Source: JALZCH01 sp036387135 (GTDB taxonomy: Bacteria > Acidobacteriota > Blastocatellia > Pyrinomonadales > Pyrinomonadaceae). From it: DNA of 64,000 nucleotides. Positions 51,066-61,234 of the stretch are shown here, in pieces. The stretch is taken from positions 1-64,000 of the forward strand of contig DASVUH010000019.1 in assembly GCA_036387135.1 (NCBI GenBank), written 5' to 3'. Both the position numbers and the translations under genes were made by a program. How positions within the stretch are numbered: position 1 is the first letter of the stretch; the number at the start of each line of letters is the position of its first letter. The notes under the pieces are model-generated. The model was not told the DNA's origin. It did no database searches and saw only the letters and a list, made by a program, of their open reading frames with translations.

Positions 51066-51164
51066 TTTTGTTGTTTTGAAAACCAATTGTTCACTTTCAA
51101 TTCAAAGAATGTTATATCGAAAGATAAACTGATTTTTTTTTTGTTTCAATCAAGCCTGCACAAA

Positions 51165-51195
51165 AACAAAAAAAGCCGTTTTGAGGACGGCTTTA
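51165..51195 (-). terminator. Rho-independent terminator upstream of the M28 gene
   Basis: Read on the minus strand: AAAGCCGT, a short loop, ACGGCTTT, then a T-rich tail. It probably ends read-through from the beta-helix gene at 51286. Confidence 0.75.
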
Positions 51196-51248
51196 ATATT
51201 TTTTGATATGAATCGCGCCTTTAGGGTTACGCGAAAATTTTCCTAAGA

Positions 51249-51275
51249 AAAAGCGAGCCGTATTTGCCCGCTTTT
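51249..51275 (-). terminator. Terminator directly after beta-helix gene
   Basis: Read on the minus strand: AAAAGCG pairs with CGCTTTT around GGCAAATACGGCT, followed by TTCTTAGG. It lies 11 nt beyond the stop of the beta-helix gene and forms a tandem terminator with the one at 51165. Confidence 0.65.
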
Positions 51276-51285
51276 CCATTAGATA

Positions 51286-52233
51286 TTACTGTTGCAGAAT
51301 GGTCCCGCCCGACGGTGGTCCGTTACCGGCGTTATTTCCTGCAATTCTATTATTTCCAAAGGAAAAAATGTTTATCCCGGACAATCCTGTAGCGTTTCCG
51401 GTAATCATTGTATTGGAGAGACGGACAATCGGCGAACCGCCGAATACACCAACCCCCGTGCCGTTGTTTGTAATTGAGGTGTTCTCGACATTTACATCAA
51501 CGTTCCCGGCTACTTCTTCCACAAAGATTCCTGAACCGGCGTTACCGGAGATAACCGAATCTCGAATCAGAACATTGGCGCTTCTCGAAACCGCTACCCC
51601 GGAATTGCCGGTGCTTCTTTCTAAACGCGCATTGGTTATTGCAGCGTTTACAGTTGCGCCCGCTCCCGGATTAATAACGATATGAGTTTGACCGATATTA
51701 TAGCTGCTAAAATTGGTTACAAAGAGATTACCCGCTCCGGCGGTTGTTCTTTCATCGCTAATAGCGCGATTGCTTTGATTGATAACCGTCACATTTTCAA
51801 TAACCACGGTTTTAGCAGCTATAACTCTAATTCCATTTACTCCTCTAGTGACGCCGGCACCGTCTATTTGCAGATTGCGCAAAATTACAGTCGCATCTGT
51901 ATCGGCAGGGTCAGTTATGTTGATATTAATTCCGCTGACAGCGGAATTCAATGCGGAACCGATTATCCCTGCACCGTCAACCGTAATGCTTTTGGTGGCT
52001 GTTAAAGCGCCGAAACCACCCGGATCAAGGATGCTGATTTGCCCGCCTTTAGCGGTTTTTGAAATTGCTCCGGCGAATGTTTTACAGGGAGCGGTTCGGC
52101 TGCACGGGTTTACATCGTCGCCCACGCCTGAAACCCATGTTCGGGTGGCTTGTGCTTGAACAAATATAGTAGAAACGAAAGCTAATGCAATTGCTGTTAA
52201 GGCTTTAAAGAGCCATTTATTTCTCAAAGTCAT
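51286..52233 (-). CDS. Exported right-handed beta-helix protein
   Basis: 315 residues; GGAG lies before ATG 52233. A signal peptide (AIALAFVSTIFVQAQA) is followed by TWVSGVGDDVNPCSRTAPCK, a start seen in many secreted beta-helix proteins. Repeats of about 20-25 residues rich in Asn, Val, Ile and Gly follow (LRNLQIDGAGVTRGVNGIRV, VVIENVTVINQSN and VLIRDSVISGNAGSGIFVEE), the pattern of a parallel beta-helix. No pectin-lyase catalytic residues could be assigned. Leader element copy 3 and a good promoter lie upstream on the same strand. Confidence 0.82.
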   Translation of the reverse strand: MTLRNKWLFKALTAIALAFVSTIFVQAQATRTWVSGVGDDVNPCSRTAPCKTFAGAISKTAKGGQISILDPGGFGALTATKSITVDGAGIIGSALNSAVSGININITDPADTDATVILRNLQIDGAGVTRGVNGIRVIAAKTVVIENVTVINQSNRAISDERTTAGAGNLFVTNFSSYNIGQTHIVINPGAGATVNAAITNARLERSTGNSGVAVSRSANVLIRDSVISGNAGSGIFVEEVAGNVDVNVENTSITNNGTGVGVFGGSPIVRLSNTMITGNATGLSGINIFSFGNNRIAGNNAGNGPPSGGTILQQ

Positions 52234-52317
52234 AGAAACTCCTTTAATTTAAGATGGGATTTTAGTCGTGGTTTTTTAGTCGGACGACCAAGTTAAGCTA
52301 GAAGGCTGAACAATTGA

Positions 52318-52345
52318 AGTTTAATCAAAAAAATGGATTTGTCAA
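52318..52345 (-). promoter_or_regulatory. Sigma70-type promoter for the beta-helix gene
   Basis: On the minus strand TTGACA (52345-52340) and TAAACT (52323-52318) are spaced by 16 nt. This is the best -35/-10 match before the gene, with a start expected about 75-80 nt upstream of ATG. It lies downstream of leader copy 3, so the gene need not depend on that leader. Confidence 0.55.
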
Positions 52346-52568
52346 GTTAAGAACTCTAATTTCACAAAACCCTCAATTTAACCATTTAAAGGTATTTATT
52401 GTCTGGGGTTTGGATGATAATCATCAATTTTCATTTTTAGCCTGATTCATTCCATTAACGCGCCTCATCTGTTCAACTTTTTCCTCCTACAGCCGGACGC
52501 ATTTGTATTTTATTTTTGCCTAAATTCTTTTTGGTTTTAAATACAGAGCGCGCGCAAGCTGATAATTA
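52346..52568 (-). other. Non-coding stretch between leader copy 3 and the beta-helix promoter
   Basis: AT-rich, with no gene or strong hairpin recognised. A GC-rich GCGCGCGC patch sits near 52548-52556, directly after the leader end on the minus strand. Confidence 0.5.
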
Positions 52569-52848
52569 GGGCATCTATATAGTTAACTCAGATAATGTCG
52601 CTACCGTTTTATCTCTCTTTAGCAAGAGAAATGATTTGAAATCGGTATAACAAATCTTCGCTTCACAAGAATTAATCAAGTCAATCGCGTTCCTGCCTTT
52701 TCGCGTTTTTTGCCTTCATTAACTAACGCACCGAAACTAACAAAAAACTATCATCACTCGGATATTTTTTTTCAGGTTTTCTTTTCACGCCGCTGCAAAC
52801 TAAAAGATGGCACGAATTAGACGATAAAAGTGTGCTGCTGAGTCAGGT
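52569..52848 (-). promoter_or_regulatory. Conserved leader element, copy 3 (candidate structured RNA)
   Basis: Minus strand, starting about 16 nt past the pmbA stop. The blocks, in order, are: ACCTGACTC at the front; 72 nt later CCTGAAAAAAAATATCCG; GTGATGATAG; GGTGCGTTAGTTAATGAAGG; an A run; GATTGACTTGATT; and TTAACTATATAGATGCCC near the end. CC-T-GAAA can pair with TTTCGG, whereas copies 1 and 2 pair CC...AAAAA with TTTTTGG, a change on both sides. It is more diverged than copies 1 and 2 but keeps the order and spacing of the blocks. Confidence 0.6.
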
Positions 52849-52863
52849 ATTTTAATGCCATAA

Positions 52864-54207
52864 TTAAACAGCTTCGGATTGCGAAGTAAAATTAAAAGCC
52901 TTTAATTTTAACGCCGGAAGGAGCGAGGCATTTCCGCCTTCTCCGCTTCCGACTCGTTCGGGCGTGCCCATCATTTCGACGTTTCCGGGCGCAAGCATTT
53001 GCACGACCGATTGATTAAAGCGGAAATTTTTAACCGGATATTGAATTTTACCGTTTTCAACGTACCAGACGCCGTCGCGCGTAAGTCCCGTAGAGCTTGC
53101 CGTGCGCGGATCGGTCGAGCGAATATACCAGAAACGGCTGATGATCAACCCTTTCTGCATCGAGCGAATCATTTCGTCCATCGTTGCCGTTTTCGCGCTC
53201 GTTTCCATAATCGTATTCACGGGTCCGGGCGTCGGCTCGCCGCCTTTTTGTTTTGCCCAGAAACGCGAAAAGATTAAATTTTCCAGCACTCCGTTTTTGA
53301 CGAGATAAATTCGCTGCGCGGGAATTCCGCCCTGCGCCGATTGCGAGCCGGGCAGTTCGGGATTCCACGGATCGCTGTAAATGCTGACGCGCTCATCGAA
53401 AATCTTTTCGCCCTTTCGCGTTTTGCCGCCCGCCATCGAATACGGGCTGCGACCTTCTTCGGCGCTGCGCGCGTCAAAACCGAACGCCAGACCGCCCAGA
53501 ATATCGGCGACCGCCTGCGGTTCGAGAATGACGTTGTAAATTCCCGGTTCCATCGTCCGCGCGTTGCGACCTTCCAGAGTTTTGCGAATCGCTTCGCGGG
53601 CGATGCGATTTGTGTCGAGCCTGGAAACGTCAAAGTGATTGCGCGAAAAATACCCCGAACTCGTTCCGTCAGCCGTGCGCGGCGTGACTGACAAACTGAC
53701 GACCGTGGTTCTATCAAAACCGAAGTTTCCGTTTTTAGTCGCAAAAGCCGAAGCGCGGGCGCGCGATTGGTGAAAGCCTGCGGTAACGACTTTTTCCTTT
53801 TCGCTCATCGTCAAAATGTCGCCGATGGCTTTGGCGCGGGCGGAAAGAGAAATATTCGCGGTCGCTTCGACAAAAGCGTTTACGGGTTTATAAGTTTGCT
53901 TGCCCAAACTCGGCAAATATTCGCGGTCAACCGGAGCGAGACGCGCAATCTGTTCGGCTTGTTCGACCGTCGCACGCAAAGAAGCGTCGTCCAAATCATT
54001 TGTGTTTGCCGCGCCGCGTTTCCCGCCGATCCAGACGGTCACGCTAGCGCCGCGATTTTCGGTCTGCCCGCTCGTCAAAAACGAATTTTCGGCAAACCGC
54101 AGATGCGCTAGATTTTCGCTGTTGACGCCTACGCTCGCATCGTCGGCTTTGACAAAAGACAGCAATTTTTCGGTAATCGTTCGGGCTTCCTGTTCGGTTA
54201 ATAACAT
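52864..54207 (-). CDS. pmbA: PmbA/TldE-type subunit of metallopeptidase pair
   Basis: 447 residues from ATG 54207 (TTG 54213 adds two). The family is shown by SVGVNSENLAHLRFAENSFL, RGASVTVWIGGKRGAANTND, the central ILEPQAVADILGGLAFGF and the C-terminal PGNVEMMGTPERVGSGEG. PmbA/TldE lacks its own metal site and forms a heterodimer with TldD; such pairs unfold and cleave small peptides or finish peptide natural products. The partner gene lies directly upstream on the same strand. Unlike the partner it has no signal peptide. Confidence 0.88.
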   Translation of the reverse strand: MLLTEQEARTITEKLLSFVKADDASVGVNSENLAHLRFAENSFLTSGQTENRGASVTVWIGGKRGAANTNDLDDASLRATVEQAEQIARLAPVDREYLPSLGKQTYKPVNAFVEATANISLSARAKAIGDILTMSEKEKVVTAGFHQSRARASAFATKNGNFGFDRTTVVSLSVTPRTADGTSSGYFSRNHFDVSRLDTNRIAREAIRKTLEGRNARTMEPGIYNVILEPQAVADILGGLAFGFDARSAEEGRSPYSMAGGKTRKGEKIFDERVSIYSDPWNPELPGSQSAQGGIPAQRIYLVKNGVLENLIFSRFWAKQKGGEPTPGPVNTIMETSAKTATMDEMIRSMQKGLIISRFWYIRSTDPRTASSTGLTRDGVWYVENGKIQYPVKNFRFNQSVVQMLAPGNVEMMGTPERVGSGEGGNASLLPALKLKAFNFTSQSEAV

Positions 54208-54217
54208 CTTCAAAAGT

Positions 54218-55853
<1,636 letters not shown>

Positions 55854-56199
55854 TTCCGAGTTCCTCGTAGATTCGTTGGAATAACAAAGCAAGTTTATTG
55901 TTTAATTGCTAAGAAATTATGAATAGTTATTTACCACGATAAAGCCGTCACTGCAATAAAAACTTCATCGGAATTTTCCGTTTCGCTTTTATCGAGGATA
56001 ATTATAGATGATGCAACTCAAGAGCGGAGCTTGAAAATCAGGAATCAAGTTCTTCTCTGCGCCCTTTGCGAGAAACCTTTTGCGTCCTTTGCGGTTTAAT
56101 TCGGTAAAAGCATAGAAAACCTAACCGCAAAGGACGCAAAGGTCAGCGCAAAGGGCGCAGAGATTTTTTATTCTTGATTCGCATTTGAGAAGATTTTTT
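55854..56199 (+). other. Intergenic region between divergent tldD and beta-helix genes
   Basis: 346 nt. No gene is seen. The right half holds the CGCAAAGG palindrome (56054-56163). The left half must contain the tldD promoter on the minus strand, but no convincing -35/-10 pair was found. Confidence 0.5.
56054..56163. repeat. Palindrome of CGCAAAGG/GCGCAAAGGG units
   Basis: The left arm has CTCTGCGCCCTTTGCG and TTGCGTCCTTTGCGG. The right arm has CCGCAAAGGACGCAAAGG and GCGCAAAGGGCGCAGAG, in mirror order around an A/T-rich loop. The paired length is about 35-40 bp with small bulges. I recall similar repeats in intergenic DNA of several phyla. It lies between divergent tldD and beta-helix genes. 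Confidence 0.88.
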
Positions 56200-58287
56200 A
56201 TGAATACCACTTTTCTTTGTTCGATTCTGCTCTTATTTTCGCTTTCCGTCTTTGGTCAAGGAGTTAATTCCAGCCAAGCAGGCGGCGATGTTTATGTCGC
56301 GGCGTTCCAGAATTTTACGGAAGCCGAGAAAGCTGCTCAGACTCAGGGCAAATCGCTGGTCGTTACCGACAACCAGATTTTTGCCGTCAACAAAACGATT
56401 TCAGTTCCGCTTGTCTTTAAATCGGGCGGAAAATTCAGCATCAATTCCGGCGTCACGGTGAGCGTCAACGGCTCTTTGGAAGCTCCGCCGGAGCGAATTT
56501 TCGACGGCGCGGGAAAAGCTAATGTCCAGAACGCCAAAACTCGCCGGTTGCTTGTCGAGTGGTGGGGCGCGACCGGACAGGATTCGACGGATGATGCGGC
56601 GGCAATCAACGCGGTTGTGGATTCGCTCGGCGCGGGAGTCGAACAAAGCGGCGCGACAATCGTGTTCGGGAATTACGGTTACACATTCAACAACCAGCTT
56701 GATTTTACTCTGTCCAACAACATTACCTTTGAAGGTCACGAATCTGAATATATCGGCGGAAGACCGACGCTCAGCTACAACGGCACAAATTCTCCGGCAA
56801 TCAAGCTCGTTTCAACGCGCGGCATTGCCTTCAAAAATATGAGGTTTTATGTTCCCAAAACGTTTTCGGGCGTCCTCGTTCAAGGCGGCGATTCAGTTCC
56901 GAGGGGCGACACCGTACATCTAAACATCGAAAGCTGTAGTTTTATGGCGGTAAACAGCGCGGCGACTTTGCTCACATTGGATAGAACCATCACCTCGCAA
57001 GTGCGCGATTCTAACTTCATCGGCGGTTCGGTGGCGATTGTAGGCGCGATTACAACATCCGACTCGAACGTAATTCTGATCGAAGCCAATCACTTTAAAT
57101 TGCAAACCCGCGCCGCTATCAAATCGCCCGGTCAATGGTGGACGATGATTAATAATACCTTTTCCGGCGGCGCGCCCGATTCATATGCCTTGACTACCGA
57201 CGACGCGCAGCTTTTCACATCGCGCGCTTTATTGTTTTCAAACAATTATTTTGAATCAAACAAAGGCTACGACGCGCCGCCCGCAACGGGAAACCTGATT
57301 AAAGTCAAAGTCGCCGGAGCCGCTTTCGTCGGCAATACCTTTTCCGAATCTGGAAGAACGGGAAATGTCATCGAGCTGGTCACGTCGCGCGGAGTCGCTT
57401 TTGTCGGAAACCGTTTTGAAGGCGGCACAAATCTTGTCGGAGTTTCGGGAACGCTGAACGCCTACGGCATCTCGTTTACCGGAAATGATTTTATCGGCAC
57501 GACTCCGGTCGGCGGCGCGGTTGCCGCCGTTTATTCGGCATCGGGCAACACCGGATTAGCGGATAAAATGAATGGACTACTGGTCGCCAACGAAGCTGCC
57601 TCGACCGGAGCGAACGGAGCGCCCGGCGTCACATTCGGCAACAAAACAACTCTCGGCGGTGCCAACTCGCTTGGGCAAATCGCGGTCTTGGATAGCGGCA
57701 CGGGATATTTAAACCGCTCGCTCGGATATTTCGCCCCCAGCAATAACAACAATCCGCATATTTTCTTTACATGGAACGGCAGCGCCTTTGTTGATAGATT
57801 TTCAATTGGTCTTAATTCAGTATCTTCAAACGTTCCAATAACAGTCCCGGCTGATCCTTATAACGCCGGAAAATGGAACGACTCAACCGAAGTGCCGACA
57901 AAAGGAGCAATCGAAGACAAATTTACTTCGCTAACCGCTTCGGACATCAAAGGCGGCACAATCACCAACAACATTTCAACAAATAGCCTGACGGTCGGCA
58001 GCGGCGCGGCGATTACGAAAGTTTTATCGGCTGCGGCTTCGATTGATTTCGGCGCTACTCGCGCCGGTTCGTGCGAGGACTCTGCTCCGATTATCGTTCA
58101 AGGAGCGCAGGACGGAGACGTAGTTCAAATCGGCGTACCGTCAAGTTTAGCTTCAATTACAGGCACAAGTTTTACCGGCTATGTTTCAGCCGCCAATACG
58201 GTAAAAATTAGAAGATGTAACTCCGCAGGCTCGACTGCTTCCGATCCAAACGCAGCAATTATCAGAGTTGCCGTAATGAGATTTTAG
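56200..58287 (+). CDS. Exported pectate-lyase-like beta-helix protein
   Basis: 695 residues from ATG 56200. A signal peptide (FLCSILLLFSLSVFGQ) is followed by a short jelly-roll-like stretch. LLVEWWGATGQDSTDDAAAI then opens a pectate-lyase superfamily 3 (phage-tailspike-like) beta-helix, with many turns such as NITFEGHES and GIAFKNMRFYVP, then VAFVGNRFEGGTNLVG. The region after residue 470 (GNKTTLGGANSLGQIAVLDS and EVPTKGAIEDKF) resembles C-terminal fibre or trimer domains. It probably binds or cleaves polysaccharide at the surface. Active-site residues could not be fixed. Confidence 0.8.
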   Translation: MNTTFLCSILLLFSLSVFGQGVNSSQAGGDVYVAAFQNFTEAEKAAQTQGKSLVVTDNQIFAVNKTISVPLVFKSGGKFSINSGVTVSVNGSLEAPPERIFDGAGKANVQNAKTRRLLVEWWGATGQDSTDDAAAINAVVDSLGAGVEQSGATIVFGNYGYTFNNQLDFTLSNNITFEGHESEYIGGRPTLSYNGTNSPAIKLVSTRGIAFKNMRFYVPKTFSGVLVQGGDSVPRGDTVHLNIESCSFMAVNSAATLLTLDRTITSQVRDSNFIGGSVAIVGAITTSDSNVILIEANHFKLQTRAAIKSPGQWWTMINNTFSGGAPDSYALTTDDAQLFTSRALLFSNNYFESNKGYDAPPATGNLIKVKVAGAAFVGNTFSESGRTGNVIELVTSRGVAFVGNRFEGGTNLVGVSGTLNAYGISFTGNDFIGTTPVGGAVAAVYSASGNTGLADKMNGLLVANEAASTGANGAPGVTFGNKTTLGGANSLGQIAVLDSGTGYLNRSLGYFAPSNNNNPHIFFTWNGSAFVDRFSIGLNSVSSNVPITVPADPYNAGKWNDSTEVPTKGAIEDKFTSLTASDIKGGTITNNISTNSLTVGSGAAITKVLSAAASIDFGATRAGSCEDSAPIIVQGAQDGDVVQIGVPSSLASITGTSFTGYVSAANTVKIRRCNSAGSTASDPNAAIIRVAVMRF

Positions 58288-58444
58288 ATATGCAAATCCC
58301 AGGTTTATTAACCAAAATGTCTCAAGATAAACAGCCTGTTTTCCATTCGCACAAAATAATTATGTCAAGAATGAAACTTTTCCCTGTCTCAAGACAATAA
58401 GAAATCAAGTGAGCTAATTTTCAGCGTTTCCGGGTTGAATCAAA

Positions 58445-59038
58445 TTGAACAAGATTACCGAAGACAATTTAATCAAGAAAATCGCACGAGGTGACGAGCT
58501 TGCATTTAATGAAATCTATTCTCTCTATCGTAATCGCGTTTACGGTTTTATTTACCGGATGACGATCAACCAAACGCTCGCCGAAGACATCACGCACGAA
58601 ACCTTTATGGTTCTGATTGAACACCCGACGCGATACCGGACGGAACGCGGCGGATCGCTTTTGACCTTTCTTTGCGCAGTAGCTCGCAAACAAGTGATGA
58701 ATCATCTGCGGCGTAAACACAATTCGGATGTCGGATTCGATGAAATTGAAAATTTCGATGCTCTGGAAGACGAAGCAACGGACAATCCGCTCTCGAACTT
58801 GCTTAATCAGGAGCTTGCGGCGCAAATTGACGCCTGTGTCGCCGCTCTGCCGCCGCTTCAGCGCGAGGTGATTGTCTTACGCGAATACGAGGAGCTTTCA
58901 TACGAAGAAATAGCAAGAGTGACGGAAAGCGAGCTGGGATCGGTTAAAGCGCGCCTGCATCGCGCCAGACAAACTTTAGCCAAACAGCTTGCCGCCTATA
59001 TCGCTACCGCAAAAGATAAATGTTATGAAGTGCATTGA
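58445..59038 (+). CDS. ECF-type RNA polymerase sigma factor
   Basis: 197 residues from TTG 58445; no in-frame ATG lies before the conserved region. Region 2 is at about 18-85 (AFNEIYSLYRNRVYGFIYRM and AEDITHETFMVLIEH). Region 4 is at about 125-185 (LPPLQREVIVLREYEELSYE and EIARVTESELGSVKARLHRA). It lacks regions 1.1 and 3, as ECF factors do. The gene overlaps the anti-sigma gene by 14 nt, so activity is likely held by that protein. The controlled promoter was not identified. Confidence 0.92.
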   Translation: MNKITEDNLIKKIARGDELAFNEIYSLYRNRVYGFIYRMTINQTLAEDITHETFMVLIEHPTRYRTERGGSLLTFLCAVARKQVMNHLRRKHNSDVGFDEIENFDALEDEATDNPLSNLLNQELAAQIDACVAALPPLQREVIVLREYEELSYEEIARVTESELGSVKARLHRARQTLAKQLAAYIATAKDKCYEVH

Positions 59039-59699
59039 AAATAAAAAAAATATTGAAGCATTAAACGACGATGAATTGGATGACGCGCTAAAAGAAGCGG
59101 TCGAGCATCATTTACAGGTTTGCTCCGTTTGCCGCGAATTGAAAGAAGAAGCCGCTTCTCTTTCGACGTTATTGCAAATGAGCCGAATTCCATTGCCGTC
59201 CGCCGCGCTCGACGCGCGCATAATGAAATCTTTTCGGCAGCAGCACGCAACAGTTCCAACTTGGCGGCGATTTATCTTAGGCACATTTGCCGTTCCCAGA
59301 CCCGTATTTGCGGCGCTTTTGATTTTGGCAATGGCAGGATTTTGGACGGCGTTTCAAGTCGGGAAAATCTATTCGACTTCGATTTCGATCTCAGAGCAGT
59401 TAGGTGAGACGACGAAAGCTCCGATTCCAATGCCTGAACAAACAGAAATTCAAACCGTTGTAGTCGAAGTTCCGGTAATCAAAGAAAAAATTCTGACGCG
59501 CACGATATATCTGCGCCAGCCCAAAATTAATAAAAACGAAAAGAGTAAATCTTTAGATGTGCTGCGGCAAAGCGATTTGCCTTTGTCGAGCGTTGTCGCA
59601 AACAACGGTTATTTTACCGACGTGAGCTTGAAAGGCTTTCAACCGTCGGCGGAGATAAACGCGAAAATTATTAAAGGAGTTAAAGAAGATGAAAAATAA
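59025..59699 (+). CDS. Anti-sigma factor with zinc-finger-like N-terminus and one membrane segment
   Basis: 224 residues from ATG 59025. The first 50 residues include KEAVEHHLQVCSVCRELKEE, a His-x3-Cys-x2-Cys motif of the zinc-binding anti-sigma domain. One membrane helix lies at about 92-115 (PVFAALLILAMAGFWTAFQV). About 100 extracytoplasmic residues follow. It presumably holds the sigma factor at the inner membrane until an envelope signal arrives. It overlaps the sigma gene by 14 nt and the GWxTD gene by 11 nt, so the three form an operon. Confidence 0.85.
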   Translation: MKCIENKKNIEALNDDELDDALKEAVEHHLQVCSVCRELKEEAASLSTLLQMSRIPLPSAALDARIMKSFRQQHATVPTWRRFILGTFAVPRPVFAALLILAMAGFWTAFQVGKIYSTSISISEQLGETTKAPIPMPEQTEIQTVVVEVPVIKEKILTRTIYLRQPKINKNEKSKSLDVLRQSDLPLSSVVANNGYFTDVSLKGFQPSAEINAKIIKGVKEDEK

Positions 59700-61125
59700 A
59701 TATGTGTTGGCTATGTGTTTGGCATTCTGCTGCTTTTTCGCAGCCGCAAACGACGCGGCGGCTCAACAGGCTTCCGTCAGCTTCAACAAAAAAGGGATTT
59801 CGGTAATTTTCAAAATCGAAACATCATCGCCCGATGCCACGAAACAATCATTCGGCAGCGTTTATTTTACGGGCTATAACGAAACCGAAAAGGAAAGCCG
59901 CGTTCACCGCGTTTTGGCGGATAAAGCGAGCGGCGTTTATTTCGGTTACGATTTAATCATCGAATCGCAAGCCGAGCCGAATAAATTCAAAGTTTCCGTC
60001 AAACCGCTTTCGATGAATCCGCCCGAACAAATGCGCCTGAGCGATTTGACGATACGTTCGCTGCCGAAATACCCGGAAGATATAATTGTCGAAGACGGCG
60101 ACACAATCGCTCTGGACGTTCTGGTTAATCCGCAGACCAAAGTTAAAATCGTTGATTTAATCAAAATCACGACGAAAAAGCCGCAAACCACTTCCGATGA
60201 TTCCTTATTCACCTCACGGGCGAAAAGCGCAGGTTTCGGCTCAGGAGGCAACGATAATTTATTTAATCGTCAAAAAGCGAAAGATTTTACGCTTAATGAT
60301 ATAAAGCTGAGATTGACATCGCCGAAACTGCTCGTTAACGGCGCGCCCAGCACGATTCGCGGAAGCGAGTGGGAAGGCATTATCGAAGGTTCGGCGATTT
60401 ATATTTATATTCCCGAAAAAGGTCGCTTTATCTTTTCTCTTTTTCCGCAGGACGGTTTCAGCTTTCGCAAAGACGCAATTCTTGAAAACTCAAAAATCGC
60501 TTTTCAAGCGAATGACGAGCGTTATGAGCTAATTTCCAGCGCGCCGATTGTCAGCAACGGCGGAAGCTGGAGCTTGTGGATTTTGAATGACCCGGATTAC
60601 AAGCCCGACTTAACTTTGGGTTCGACGGCTGACTTGCTGCAATATGGCGCGTCCGATGAAGTCAAATATCTTTTAACTCAGAAACGCCGCCGCGTTTCCA
60701 ATTCAACGGCGCAAGCGAATACCAAATCATTTTACCAAAAATGGCTGGAAAGCGACGTTCGCTATATTGTAACCGAAGCGGAAAAACAAACGTTTTCTCA
60801 ACTAAATACAGATGAAGAACGCGAGCAATTTATTGAATCGTTCTGGCTAAGACGCGATTCCAAACCCGAAACAAAGGAAAACGAGTTTCGCCGTGAATAT
60901 TACAACCGCATTAGTTATGCCAATCAAAACTTTGCCTTTGGCGAGACGGCTGGTTGGTTAACCGACCGCGGGCGCATTTTTATTACTCACGGAAAACCCG
61001 ATACGATTCAGACGATTTCATCGGGAGAATTGTGGACATACAAATCTTTGGCGGGAATCGGAGATAACATCAAGTTTGAATTCGTTAATTCCGCAACAAA
61101 AGGAGAGCTTCGCCTCCAACAGTGA
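59689..61125 (+). CDS. Exported GWxTD-domain protein
   Basis: 478 residues. A signal peptide (YVLAMCLAFCCFFAAANDAA) is followed by a long beta-rich region and, at the C-terminus, the GWxTD domain: FWLRRDSKPETKENEFRREY, then AGWLTDRGRIFITHGKPDTI and LWTYKS. The domain is typical of Acidobacteria, Bacteroidetes and related phyla; its biochemical role is not known. It is the third gene of the ECF-sigma operon. It may be an envelope component monitored or produced by that system. Confidence 0.87.
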   Translation: MKNKYVLAMCLAFCCFFAAANDAAAQQASVSFNKKGISVIFKIETSSPDATKQSFGSVYFTGYNETEKESRVHRVLADKASGVYFGYDLIIESQAEPNKFKVSVKPLSMNPPEQMRLSDLTIRSLPKYPEDIIVEDGDTIALDVLVNPQTKVKIVDLIKITTKKPQTTSDDSLFTSRAKSAGFGSGGNDNLFNRQKAKDFTLNDIKLRLTSPKLLVNGAPSTIRGSEWEGIIEGSAIYIYIPEKGRFIFSLFPQDGFSFRKDAILENSKIAFQANDERYELISSAPIVSNGGSWSLWILNDPDYKPDLTLGSTADLLQYGASDEVKYLLTQKRRRVSNSTAQANTKSFYQKWLESDVRYIVTEAEKQTFSQLNTDEEREQFIESFWLRRDSKPETKENEFRREYYNRISYANQNFAFGETAGWLTDRGRIFITHGKPDTIQTISSGELWTYKSLAGIGDNIKFEFVNSATKGELRLQQ

Positions 61126-61141
61126 AAGCGTCCCGCAAAAG

Positions 61142-61165
61142 CAAAAAAGCCGCCGGAGGGCGGCT
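61142..61165. terminator. Terminator between convergent GWxTD and regulator genes
   Basis: AGCCGCC (61148-61154) pairs with GGCGGCT (61159-61165). On the minus strand the stem is followed by TTTTTTGC, so it chiefly ends the minus-strand regulator transcript. It may also stop the plus-strand GWxTD transcript. Confidence 0.75.
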
Positions 61166-61234
61166 GATTCATTAATTTAATTGGTGGAGCAGAGGGCTAG
61201 TCCGAAGCATTATTTTTGCTGATAACGGCGAATC

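Noticed and set aside
58370..58440. GAAACTT...GTCTC considered as an ECF-type promoter
   Set aside because: The elements are only about six bases apart, whereas ECF promoters need about 16 nt between them.
61165..61205. Stretch TGGTGGAGCAGAGGGCTAG considered as part of a tRNA
   Set aside because: No acceptor stem, anticodon arm or T-loop sequence could be arranged around it.
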